Of a stretch of 7,497 nucleotides of DNA, positions 1 to 6,099 are shown one piece after another. The notes beneath the pieces were generated by a model. It was not told where the DNA came from, ran no database searches, and saw only the letters and a program-made list of their open reading frames with translations. This DNA is from Alphaproteobacteria bacterium (GTDB lineage: Bacteria; Pseudomonadota; Alphaproteobacteria; Rhizobiales; Aestuariivirgaceae): assembly GCA_024639035.1 (NCBI GenBank), contig JAHEJE010000143.1:1-7497 (forward strand). The letters run 5' to 3'. Position 1 is the first letter of the stretch. Every line of letters starts with the position of its first letter. A program made the translations under genes and the position numbers.

Positions 1-1
1 A

Positions 2-751
2 GAAGTCGAACACGACCTGACGGTTTCGTTGCACGCCGAGGAAAGTTTTGTCTTTCATGGCCAACCACCGCGCGCCGGCGACCGGCTGACCGCCCGCGCC
101 AGTCTTGAAAGCGTACACGAGAAGCAGGGCGCCAGCGGCGGCACGCTGACCTTCCTCACCGTCCTGACCGAATACCGCAGCGAGGATGGCGCGGTGAAGA
201 TCGAACAGCGCTCGGTGAGTGTCACCACCTCGCAAGCCCCCGGCTCCGGCGGCTGGGACGTGGAATTACCGGACTACCAGCCGCAGTACGACGAATTGGA
301 ACGCCCGAGCCCGTTTGCGTCCATCGCCCGCGCCGACTGGGCAACGCTGGCCGAAGGCCAGGGCCCCGGCCCGTTCGCCGCCGGCCCGATGCTGCAACAC
401 GACATCGTGCGCTTTCAGGGCGTCGTCGGCGAGGACGACCCGCTGCACTACGACACCGCATGGGCGAAGAAACAGGACTACCCGTCGACCTTCGGCCTCG
501 GCATGTATCAGGCCAGCCTGATGGCCTCCTACGCCGCCCACTGGCTGCCGCCGGAAACGGTGCGGGCCTACAAAATACGCTTTCGCGGCATGACCTGGCC
601 GGGCGATGAGCTGGTCTATGCCGGGACTGTGCTAAGCAAGGACGACAGCACCGGGCGCGCCGAGTTGCATCTGACCTGCGCCCGCACGTCCGGTGACCTC
701 GTCACGGAAAGCTGGATGACGTGTGATTTTTCGAACCACCTGGGGAACTGA
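2..751 (+). CDS. MaoC-like/FAS1-like dehydratase, two hotdog domains (5' truncated by window edge)
   Basis: The reading frame is open from base 2, with no stop before the first TTG at 29, so the gene starts outside the window; 249 residues are visible. The first ~75 visible residues, including AGDRLTARASLESVHEKQG and a TEYRSEDG strand, look like the N-terminal hotdog of MaoC_dehydrat_N (FAS1-like dehydratase) proteins. The second half, from about visible residue 130, is a MaoC hotdog with the hydratase-2 motif as VVGEDDPLHYD, then a YPSTFGLGMYQASLM helix and a late RFRGMTWPGDEL strand. Such proteins reversibly hydrate trans-2-enoyl-CoA thioesters in the cytoplasm. The canonical motif is SGDxNPLH; here the catalytic Asp is replaced by Glu (codon 431-433), while His (446-448) is kept. 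The gene ends two bases before the crotonase gene and carries that gene's ribosome site (GGGGA, 742-746), implying translational coupling. The substrate is unknown. Probably 60-90 N-terminal residues are missing, judged from memory of the family. Confidence 0.85.
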   Translation, partial: EVEHDLTVSLHAEESFVFHGQPPRAGDRLTARASLESVHEKQGASGGTLTFLTVLTEYRSEDGAVKIEQRSVSVTTSQAPGSGGWDVELPDYQPQYDELERPSPFASIARADWATLAEGQGPGPFAAGPMLQHDIVRFQGVVGEDDPLHYDTAWAKKQDYPSTFGLGMYQASLMASYAAHWLPPETVRAYKIRFRGMTWPGDELVYAGTVLSKDDSTGRAELHLTCARTSGDLVTESWMTCDFSNHLGN

Positions 752-753
752 AC

Positions 754-1539
754 ATGACCGACGAACCGATCAAGACCAACATCCGTGGCCGTGTGCTGGA
801 AGTCACCATGGACCGCCCCAAGGCCAACGCCATTGACGCCGCCACCAGCCGCATCATGGGCGAACATTTTGCCGGACTGCGCGATAACCCGGACCTGCGC
901 GCCGGCATTCTGACCGCGGCGGGTGAAAAATTCTTCTGCCCCGGCTGGGACCTGAAGGCGGCGGCTGAAGGCGAAGCGCCCGACAGCGATTACGGCGTCG
1001 GCGGCTTCGGCGGCCTGCAGGAACTGCCGAACATGCACAAGCCGGTGGTTGCAGCCGTCAACGGCCTGGCCTACGGCGGCGGTTTCGAGATCATGATCTC
1101 CTGCGACATCATCATCGCCGCCGAACACGCCACCTTCTGCCTGCCCGAACTGCGCTCCGGCATCATCGCCGACGCCGCAACCATCAAACTGCCACGCCGC
1201 ATCCCCTATCACGTCGCCGTCGAAATGCTGATGACCGGCCGCGTCGTCGATGCGCAGGAAGCCAAGCACTGGGGCATCATCAACGAGATCGTGCCGGCAG
1301 ACAAACTGATGGAGCGCGCCCGCGAGGTCGCCGACCTGCTCGCCGACGGCCCGCCCCTGGTTTATGCCGCGATCAAGGAAACCATGGAAAAAACCATGCA
1401 CCTGCCGGAAAAGGAAGCCCTCGGCATCCTCATGCAACGCGGCCTGCCGACGATTGAGAAGCTCTACGGCAGCGAGGACCAGCTAGAAGGCGCCCGCGCC
1501 TTTGCGGAAAAACGCGCACCGGTGTGGAAGGGGCGGTAG
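754..1539 (+). CDS. caiD: Crotonase-family enoyl-CoA hydratase, carnitinyl-CoA dehydratase (CaiD)-like
   Basis: This is a complete 261-residue cytoplasmic crotonase, the same length as E. coli CaiD. It shares long stretches with CaiD as I remember it: DRPKANAIDA near residue 20, AGEKFF, GWDLKAAAEGEAPD (64-77) and a C-terminus ending FAEKRAPVWKGR. CaiD hydrates crotonobetainyl-CoA to carnitinyl-CoA. Both crotonase catalytic glutamates are present: E112 in GGGFE and E132 in LPE. The oxyanion-hole region (GWDLK and GGG 108-110) looks intact. The segment after E132 reads GIIADAAT where CaiD-type proteins usually have G-V/I-P-D-S-G-G, so the substrate pocket may differ. ATG 754 lies seven bases after a GGGGA ribosome site and two bases after the upstream stop, so it is co-transcribed with the MaoC-like gene. 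No caiA, caiB or caiC homologue is visible, so a carnitine role is not proven; hydration of another short or branched enoyl-CoA is possible. The family is certain, the symbol only moderately so. Confidence 0.9.
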   Translation: MTDEPIKTNIRGRVLEVTMDRPKANAIDAATSRIMGEHFAGLRDNPDLRAGILTAAGEKFFCPGWDLKAAAEGEAPDSDYGVGGFGGLQELPNMHKPVVAAVNGLAYGGGFEIMISCDIIIAAEHATFCLPELRSGIIADAATIKLPRRIPYHVAVEMLMTGRVVDAQEAKHWGIINEIVPADKLMERAREVADLLADGPPLVYAAIKETMEKTMHLPEKEALGILMQRGLPTIEKLYGSEDQLEGARAFAEKRAPVWKGR

Positions 1540-1678
1540 GCACTAACCGGACACCTGCACGCCGTCATCCCGGAAAGACCGGCATTCCTCAGCACCATTT
1601 CCGGTGCCCCTGCACGCCCCCTGCACACGCTCCCGCCATCCTCGCCGGCATCAACCGCTGACGAGGAGACACCCGTAC
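1540..1678. other. Intergenic region with no strong signal
   Basis: This 139-base gap separates the CaiD-like gene from the phosphoesterase gene. It contains a small stem (GCACC 1592-1596, GGTGC 1603-1607) without a T-tract, and a 10-base direct repeat CCTGCACGCC at 1554-1563 and 1609-1618. I see no convincing promoter or intrinsic terminator, so I cannot say whether transcription continues from the upstream genes. Confidence 0.5.
1661..1669 (+). promoter_or_regulatory. Ribosome binding site deciding the phosphoesterase start
   Basis: ACGAGGAGA contains a good Shine-Dalgarno core and ends nine bases before ATG 1679. It selects this ATG, which begins a textbook Tat signal peptide, over the in-frame upstream ATG at 1604, whose 25 extra residues are rich in Arg, His and Pro and unlike a protein N-terminus. 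Confidence 0.7.
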
Positions 1679-2623
1679 ATGTCACGACGCGCCTTTCTAA
1701 AGGGCATGGCAAGAGCCGCCCTGGCCACCCCTGCCCTGACCACCTATGCCTTCGCCGTGGAACCCGGCATGCGCTTCAAGCTGGCGCACTATTTTCCCGA
1801 ACCGGACAACTGGCCGGACGACCTGCCGTTGCGCATCGCCGTTCTGACCGATCTGCACATGGGTGCCCCGCACATGCCGCTTGCACGGCTGGATGCGATC
1901 ATCGACCTGGTGAATGGCCAGAAGCCCGATCTGGTGGTGCTGCTCGGCGATTATGCCGCCAGCCACCCGTTCGTCACCAAACAGGTCAGCTTCGCTGCCA
2001 CCGCCCGTGCCTGCTCCCGGCTCAAGGCACCGCTTGGCCGCTTCGCCATCATGGGCAACCACGACTGGTGGGCCGACGCCCGCGCCCAAAAGCGCCGCCA
2101 CGGCCCGACCGAGGCCCACATGGCCTTTGCAGACGCCGGCGTGCCGGTGCTGGAGAACGACGCCTTCAGGATCGCCAGGGATGGCAGGGCGTTCTGGCTC
2201 GCCGGGCTGGGCGACCAGTATGCCTTCAGAACCCGCAAGGCCGGGCGCACCGGCGTCGACGACCTGCCGCGCACCCTGTCGGCCATCGCCGACGACGCCC
2301 CGGCCATTCTGCTGGCCCACGAACCGGATATCTTCCCGAAGGTCCCCGACCGTTTCGCGCTGACGCTTGCCGGCCACACCCACGGCGGCCAGGTGCGCAT
2401 GGCCGGGTACTCGCCGATCGTGCCGTCGAAATACGGCAACCGCTACGCCTATGGCCACATCGTCGAGGCGGAACGCCACATGATCGTCTGCGCCGGCCTC
2501 GGCTGCTCCCGGCTTCCGGTCCGCCTCGGCGCCCCACCGGAAGTGGCGATGGTGAGCCTTGGAAGCCATAACGCCGATCGCACCCACCCGCCGCGAAAAC
2601 AAGGTCCTGCTGCCATTGCATGA
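1679..2623 (+). CDS. Tat-exported metallophosphoesterase, YkuE/YaeI type
   Basis: The 314-residue precursor begins with a twin-arginine motif, SRRAFLKG (residues 2-9), followed by a hydrophobic stretch and an AFA site allowing cleavage after A26. The enzyme is therefore probably folded with its metals and exported to the periplasm. The calcineurin-like metallophosphoesterase signature is complete and in order: D58 and H60 in TDLHMG, D91 in LLGDYA, N127 and H128 in GNHDWW, H214 in LAHEPD, and H233 and H235 in GHTHGGQ. These residues bind a two-metal centre that hydrolyses phosphate esters. The GNHDWW and GHTHGGQ forms are typical of the YkuE/YaeI group; B. subtilis YkuE is a known Tat substrate. 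The natural substrate cannot be told, with a nucleotide, phospholipid or lipid-A precursor all possible. The C-terminal ~20 residues are Pro/His/Arg-rich and probably outside the fold. The gene has its own ribosome site and is 139 bases from its upstream neighbour, so an operon link is uncertain. Confidence 0.9.
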   Translation: MSRRAFLKGMARAALATPALTTYAFAVEPGMRFKLAHYFPEPDNWPDDLPLRIAVLTDLHMGAPHMPLARLDAIIDLVNGQKPDLVVLLGDYAASHPFVTKQVSFAATARACSRLKAPLGRFAIMGNHDWWADARAQKRRHGPTEAHMAFADAGVPVLENDAFRIARDGRAFWLAGLGDQYAFRTRKAGRTGVDDLPRTLSAIADDAPAILLAHEPDIFPKVPDRFALTLAGHTHGGQVRMAGYSPIVPSKYGNRYAYGHIVEAERHMIVCAGLGCSRLPVRLGAPPEVAMVSLGSHNADRTHPPRKQGPAAIA

Positions 2624-2707
2624 CGGTTCCCTGATCCAGCGTCGCCCTGCTTGCGTAGCGATTACAGGCAAGCACTGTCCGGCCCTCAAACAAATTGAAA
2701 CGGGCAC

Positions 2708-2736
2708 TGGCGTGAATCCCTGCAAGTGTCTATAGA
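2708..2736 (+). promoter_or_regulatory. Possible promoter for the MipA-like gene
   Basis: A TATAGA hexamer at 2731-2736 lies 17 bases after TGGCGT (2708-2713). The -10 is reasonable (4 of 6 to TATAAT) but the -35 is poor. The same TATAGA hexamer occurs in the candidate promoter before fadE. Predicted transcription would start about 60 bases before ATG 2803. The rest of the 2624-2802 gap holds a 7-base stem (TGCTTGC 2648-2654 with GCAAGCA 2668-2674) and a 5-base stem (CCTGC 2744-2748 with GCAGG 2754-2758); neither is followed by a T-tract. Confidence 0.3.
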
Positions 2737-2802
2737 TGTCAGTCCTGCGGTCGGCAGGCAGAGGCTGGACCGCGCAAGTCAGCGATAAAGAGAAACGGGC
2801 CC

Positions 2803-3582
2803 ATGAAAAGCGTCTTGAGTTACACCTCGGTCTTCAGCCTTTTCATCTTCTGCGGCGCCGGCTCGCTGAGCGCGGCAGATGCGCCCGCTGACCACCAGTC
2901 GCCCGTATACGGCATCCAGGTCGAACTCGGCGTCGGCGCCGTCGTCGATCCCAAGTATGAAGGCGCCGACGACTACGATGTTTCGCCGTTTCCGGTCATC
3001 AGACTCGAACAACTGACGCTCGGCAGCCTGTCCATCGGCGGCGAAAGGGCGCTGGGCCTGTCGTTTCGACCGTCGTTCCGGTTTATCGACAAACGCAAAT
3101 CTTCAGAAGTTGACGGCCTCACCGGCCTGCCGGGCATCAACACTGCCGTCGAGCTGGGCATGGGTCTCGTCTATGAACAGGAACACTGGCGCGTCTTCGG
3201 CAACATCCGCCACGGTGTCACAGGTCACGACGGCCTGGTCGGTGAGCTTGGCGCCGACCTGATCTATCGGCCCGACACCGAATGGACGGTTTCCCTCGGG
3301 CCCCGCCTGTCGTTTGCCGACGAGAACTACACCGACAAATATTTCGGCGTCCCGGCCGGCATCGTCGGACCCGCGGCGTACAATCCCGACGGCGGGCTGA
3401 AATCGGCAGGCGTCGAGGCTCTCGCGCGCTACCAGTTCACCCCGGCCTGGGCCGTTGAAAGCAGCTTCGGCTGGATGCGGCTGGTCGGCGATGCGGCGGA
3501 TTCGCCGATTACCCGGGCGGGCGATGACGATCAGTTCATCGGCCGGATCAGCATCATGCGCCGCTTCAGCTTCGGTTACTGA
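2803..3582 (+). CDS. MipA/OmpV-family outer-membrane protein
   Basis: This 259-residue protein has a Sec signal peptide: MKSV, a hydrophobic core VFSLFIFCGAG, and probable cleavage near residues 24-25 (SLSA-AD). The mature part alternates short amphipathic strands, as in a small beta-barrel, and ends in an aromatic-rich RFSFGY like many outer-membrane proteins. Family hallmarks of MipA/OmpV are visible: GVGAVVDPKYEGADDY (43-58), LGPRLSFADENYTDKYFGV (165-183), a Y-N-P-D-GGLK segment (193-200) and GWMRLVGDAADSPI (223-236). E. coli MipA scaffolds MltA and PBP1B in murein turnover, and OmpV-type members are porin-like; which role applies here is unknown. Cys17 sits in the signal core but lacks a lipobox, so this is not a lipoprotein. 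ATG 2803 follows a weak purine-rich AAAGAGA (2787-2793). The large gaps on both sides suggest it is transcribed alone. Confidence 0.88.
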   Translation: MKSVLSYTSVFSLFIFCGAGSLSAADAPADHQSPVYGIQVELGVGAVVDPKYEGADDYDVSPFPVIRLEQLTLGSLSIGGERALGLSFRPSFRFIDKRKSSEVDGLTGLPGINTAVELGMGLVYEQEHWRVFGNIRHGVTGHDGLVGELGADLIYRPDTEWTVSLGPRLSFADENYTDKYFGVPAGIVGPAAYNPDGGLKSAGVEALARYQFTPAWAVESSFGWMRLVGDAADSPITRAGDDDQFIGRISIMRRFSFGY

Positions 3583-3587
3583 CCGGC

Positions 3588-3611
3588 ACTTACCTTGACG
3601 TTAAGGTAAGT
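3588..3611. promoter_or_regulatory. 24-base near-perfect palindrome upstream of fadE (candidate operator, or weak terminator)
   Basis: The 9-base arms ACTTACCTT and AAGGTAAGT flank GACGTT, whose inner ACGT is itself palindromic, so only one base pair in 24 bases fails to match. Its right end touches the candidate -35 of the fadE promoter, an ideal position for a repressor. The sub-site TTGACGTTAAGGTAAG resembles, from memory, sites of MerR-type regulators such as LiuR that control acyl-CoA degradation genes; this is inference. Alternatively, the stem begins only six bases after the mipA-like stop and is followed by the T-rich TGTTGTTTC, so it could act as a weak terminator. The stem has only three G/C pairs in nine, so I favour an operator. 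Confidence 0.55.
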
Positions 3612-3639
3612 TGTTGTTTCTATTGAATTCCGCTATAGA
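3611..3639 (+). promoter_or_regulatory. Candidate sigma70-type promoter for fadE
   Basis: TTGTTG (3611-3616) and TATAGA (3634-3639) are separated by exactly 17 bases in an A+T-rich patch that stands out in this G+C-rich window. An alternative -35, TTGACG (3596-3601), lies inside the palindrome and could pair with TCTATT (3619-3624) at a 17-base spacing. The predicted start near 3646 leaves a leader of about 90 bases before ATG 3735. Confidence 0.45.
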
Positions 3640-3734
3640 CCGGCACTACATTAATATGCCCGTCCCCACGGCACCCGGCAGGCCCGCTCGCAGGTCGCTC
3701 TGGAGGACGCTGCTGCGCATGCCCGGAGGCCCCC

Positions 3735-5990
3735 ATGTCTGACGCCGAACTGTCTGCCCGCCAGAAGTACATCACCAAGCCGCTGCTCAACTGGGTGCGT
3801 GGCGTGCTGCCGACCATGTCGGAGACCGAGCGCGAAGCGCTTGCGGCCGGCACCATCTGGTGGGACGCCGAACTGATGCGCGGCAACCCGGATTTCTCCA
3901 AGCTGCTGTCGACCCCGGTCTACAAGCTGAGCGCCGAAGAGCAGGCCTTCCTCGACGGGCCGTGCGAAGAACTCTGCAAGATGATCGACGACTGGAAGAT
4001 CACCTTCGAGGAGCGCGATATCCCGGCCCACATCTGGGATTTCATCAAGCAGCAAGGCTTTCTCGGCCTGATCATTCCCAAGGAATACGGCGGCAAGGGC
4101 TTCTCGGCCACCGCCAACTCGGCGGTCGTCATGAAGATCGCCAGCCGCGGTCCATCCGCCGCCGTTGCGGTGATCGTGCCGAACTCGCTTGGCCCCGGCG
4201 AACTGTTGATGATGTTCGGCACCGAGGACCAGAAGAACCACTACCTGCCCCGCCTCGCCGATGGCCGCGACGTGCCGGCCTTTGGCCTGACCAGCGTCGA
4301 TGCCGGCTCCGACGCCGCCTCGATGACCGACGTTGGCGTGGTCTGCTACAAGACCGTCAACGGCAAGAAGACGCTTGGCATGCGCGTCAACTGGGCCAAG
4401 CGCTATATTTCGCTCGGACCGATCTGCTCGGTGCTCGGTCTCGCCTTCAAGCTGACCGACCCGGACGGCATTCTCGGCGATGAAGAAGACCTCGGCATCA
4501 CCCTGGCGCTGGTTCCGACCGACACCAAGGGTGTCGACATCGGCCGCCGCCATTATCCCGGCATGCAGGCGTTTCCAAACGGCCCCAACTACGGCAAAGA
4601 CGTGTTCATGCCGATGGACTGGATCATCGGCGGCCAGGACCGCATCGGCGAGGGATGGAAGATGCTGGTGACGGCGCTGGCGGCCGGCCGCGGCATCATG
4701 CTGCCGGCGATGTCGGTCTCCGGCATGAAGACGGCAGCGTTTTCAACCGGCGCCTATGCCCGCATCCGCGAGCAGTTCAACCTGCCGGTGTCGCGTTTTG
4801 AAGGTATCCAGGAGGTCACCGCCCGCATCGCCGGCGACACCTACCGCATGGACGCCGCCCGCCGCCTGACCCTGCAGGCCCTCGACATGGGCGAAAAACC
4901 GGCGGTCGTTTCGGCGATCATGAAATATCACGCCACCGAGGCCATGCGCACCGCCATCAACGATGCCATGGACGTGCATTCCGGCAAGGCGGTGATCGAC
5001 GGCCCGAAGAACTACCTGTCGTCGGCCTACCGCGCCATCCCGATCGCCATCACGGTCGAAGGCGCCAACATCATGACCCGCTCGCTGATGATCTACGGCC
5101 AGGGCTCGATCCGCTGCCACCCGTTCATCCAGCGCGAGATCGAGGCCGCCCAGAACGAAGATCACGATCAGGCGCTGGAAGATTTCGACGCCATTCTGTT
5201 CCAGCACATTGCCTACACACTGAAGAACATGGCCCGGGGGATTGGCCACGCCTGGACGTTTGGTCTGCTGGCATCGGCACCGGTCGACGGCCCGGCCGCG
5301 CGCTACTACAAGCAGATCAAGCGGCTGTCGGCGGCATTGGCGCTGACCAGCGAGGCGGCGATGGTGACCATGGGAGGCGCCCTGAAGCGCAAGGAGATGA
5401 TCTCCGCCCGTCTCGGCGATGTCATCTCGCACCTCTACCTCACCAGCGCCGTGCTCAAGCGTTTCGAGGACACCGCCCGCCCGCCGGAAGACGCCCCGCT
5501 GATGCACTACGCGGCGCAAGACAGTCTCCACAAGGCGGAGACGGCTCTCAACGAAGTCATCCGCAACTTCCCCATGCGCATCGTCGGCTGGAAGCTGCGC
5601 TTTGCCCTGCAGCCGTTCGGGGTCCGCTGCAAGCGCCCGAGCGACCGCATCGCCATCAAGGCCGCCAACGCCATTTCCGAACCCACCGCCGCCCGCGACC
5701 GCCTCAGTGAAGGCATCTATGTCGCCGACGACATCGAACTGGGCCGCCTCGACAAGGCGTTTCGCATGATGGTCGATCTGGAACCGGTCAAGCAGAAGAT
5801 GCGCAAGGCCCGCGTGCGCACCGCTGACGAGGCCGAAGCCGATGGCATCATCACCGGCAATGAAGCCGCGGCCATGCGTGAGGCCCTCGCCCTGGTGCGC
5901 GAGGTCTCGATGGTCGATGATTTCGCGCCGGAGGAGTTGCTTGGCAAACCCCCGGCCCGGCCGGCAAAAAAGCGCGGCAAGGCGGCCTGA
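3735..5990 (+). CDS. fadE: Long-form (FadE-type) acyl-CoA dehydrogenase
   Basis: This 751-residue FAD enzyme catalyses the first beta-oxidation step, acyl-CoA to trans-2-enoyl-CoA. Its length and sequence match the FadE class rather than the ~390-residue dehydrogenases. Shared with E. coli FadE (from memory) are LPxMSETEREA near the start, IIPKEYGGKGFSA (113-125), PNSLGPGELL (149-158), LTSVDAGSDA (185-194), RRHYPxxxxFxNGP, and PIAITVEGANIMTRS (436-450) followed by GQGSIRCHP. E442 in the VEGAN motif is the likely catalytic base. Residues ~475-735 form the FadE-specific C-terminal domain (DUF1974 type), with SARLGDVISHLYL and VDDFAPEELLGKP. The protein starts almost directly at the ITKPLLNWVRGVLP segment, so the membrane-spanning N-terminus of E. 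coli FadE (814 residues) is absent and the enzyme is probably soluble or peripheral. The last residues, ARPAKKRGKAA, form a basic tail. GGAGG (3725-3729) is five bases before ATG. The thiolase gene follows after 109 bases. Confidence 0.95.
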   Translation: MSDAELSARQKYITKPLLNWVRGVLPTMSETEREALAAGTIWWDAELMRGNPDFSKLLSTPVYKLSAEEQAFLDGPCEELCKMIDDWKITFEERDIPAHIWDFIKQQGFLGLIIPKEYGGKGFSATANSAVVMKIASRGPSAAVAVIVPNSLGPGELLMMFGTEDQKNHYLPRLADGRDVPAFGLTSVDAGSDAASMTDVGVVCYKTVNGKKTLGMRVNWAKRYISLGPICSVLGLAFKLTDPDGILGDEEDLGITLALVPTDTKGVDIGRRHYPGMQAFPNGPNYGKDVFMPMDWIIGGQDRIGEGWKMLVTALAAGRGIMLPAMSVSGMKTAAFSTGAYARIREQFNLPVSRFEGIQEVTARIAGDTYRMDAARRLTLQALDMGEKPAVVSAIMKYHATEAMRTAINDAMDVHSGKAVIDGPKNYLSSAYRAIPIAITVEGANIMTRSLMIYGQGSIRCHPFIQREIEAAQNEDHDQALEDFDAILFQHIAYTLKNMARGIGHAWTFGLLASAPVDGPAARYYKQIKRLSAALALTSEAAMVTMGGALKRKEMISARLGDVISHLYLTSAVLKRFEDTARPPEDAPLMHYAAQDSLHKAETALNEVIRNFPMRIVGWKLRFALQPFGVRCKRPSDRIAIKAANAISEPTAARDRLSEGIYVADDIELGRLDKAFRMMVDLEPVKQKMRKARVRTADEAEADGIITGNEAAAMREALALVREVSMVDDFAPEELLGKPPARPAKKRGKAA

Positions 5991-6016
5991 GCCACCGATT
6001 GGCGCCCATAGGCACT

Positions 6017-6044
6017 TTGCCGTTTCCAACGACTGCCCTATGCT
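6017..6044 (+). promoter_or_regulatory. Candidate promoter between fadE and the thiolase gene
   Basis: TTGCCG (6017-6022) and TATGCT (6039-6044) are spaced 16 bases apart, each matching 4 of 6 consensus positions. This combination resembles housekeeping promoters of alphaproteobacteria. It lies in the 109-base gap, starting 27 bases after the fadE stop, and would let the thiolase and following gene be expressed independently of fadE. I see no terminator between fadE and this element, so read-through is also likely. Confidence 0.45.
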
Positions 6045-6099
6045 GCAAGCCTACATGGCACAGCGACAGGCATAACCGAAACATTTCAGGGAGCCATCA

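Larger units (their letters stand above)
3581..3647 (+). repeat. 10-base direct repeat flanking the palindrome and promoter
   Basis: GACCGGCACT occurs exactly at 3581-3590 and at 3638-3647. The first copy overlaps the stop codon of the MipA-like gene and the left end of the palindrome. The second begins within the candidate TATAGA -10 element. The function is unknown; it may be coincidental in G+C-rich DNA. Confidence 0.4.

Noticed and set aside
616..1437. Minus-strand open frame of about 273 codons across the MaoC/CaiD-like junction
   Set aside because: It spans two well-supported plus-strand genes and has shadow-like composition with no family resemblance.
1592..1607. Small hairpin GCACC/GGTGC as terminator after the CaiD-like gene
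   Set aside because: There are only five base pairs and no following T-tract; such stems are common by chance at this G+C content.
1604..1678. N-terminal 25-residue extension of the phosphoesterase from ATG 1604
   Set aside because: It is Arg/His/Pro-rich with no ribosome site at a proper distance, whereas ATG 1679 has AGGAGA and begins a Tat signal.
2648..2674. Seven-base inverted repeat TGCTTGC/GCAAGCA after the phosphoesterase gene
   Set aside because: The 13-base loop and lack of a T-tract make it a poor terminator, and it is not clearly placed as an operator.
1697..2725. Minus-strand open frame of about 342 codons opposite the phosphoesterase
   Set aside because: It is a shadow frame of a G+C-rich gene; the plus strand has the complete metallophosphoesterase signature and a Tat signal.
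2803..2880. MipA-like protein as a lipoprotein via Cys17
   Set aside because: The residues before Cys17 are F-I-F, not a lipobox, and a normal signal peptidase I site follows near residue 24.
4743..6029. Long minus-strand open frame of about 428 codons opposite fadE
   Set aside because: It mirrors the codon bias of the FadE gene on the other strand. Its translation is His/Gly/Asp/Val-rich, shows no recognisable domain, and the plus-strand protein matches FadE along its whole length.
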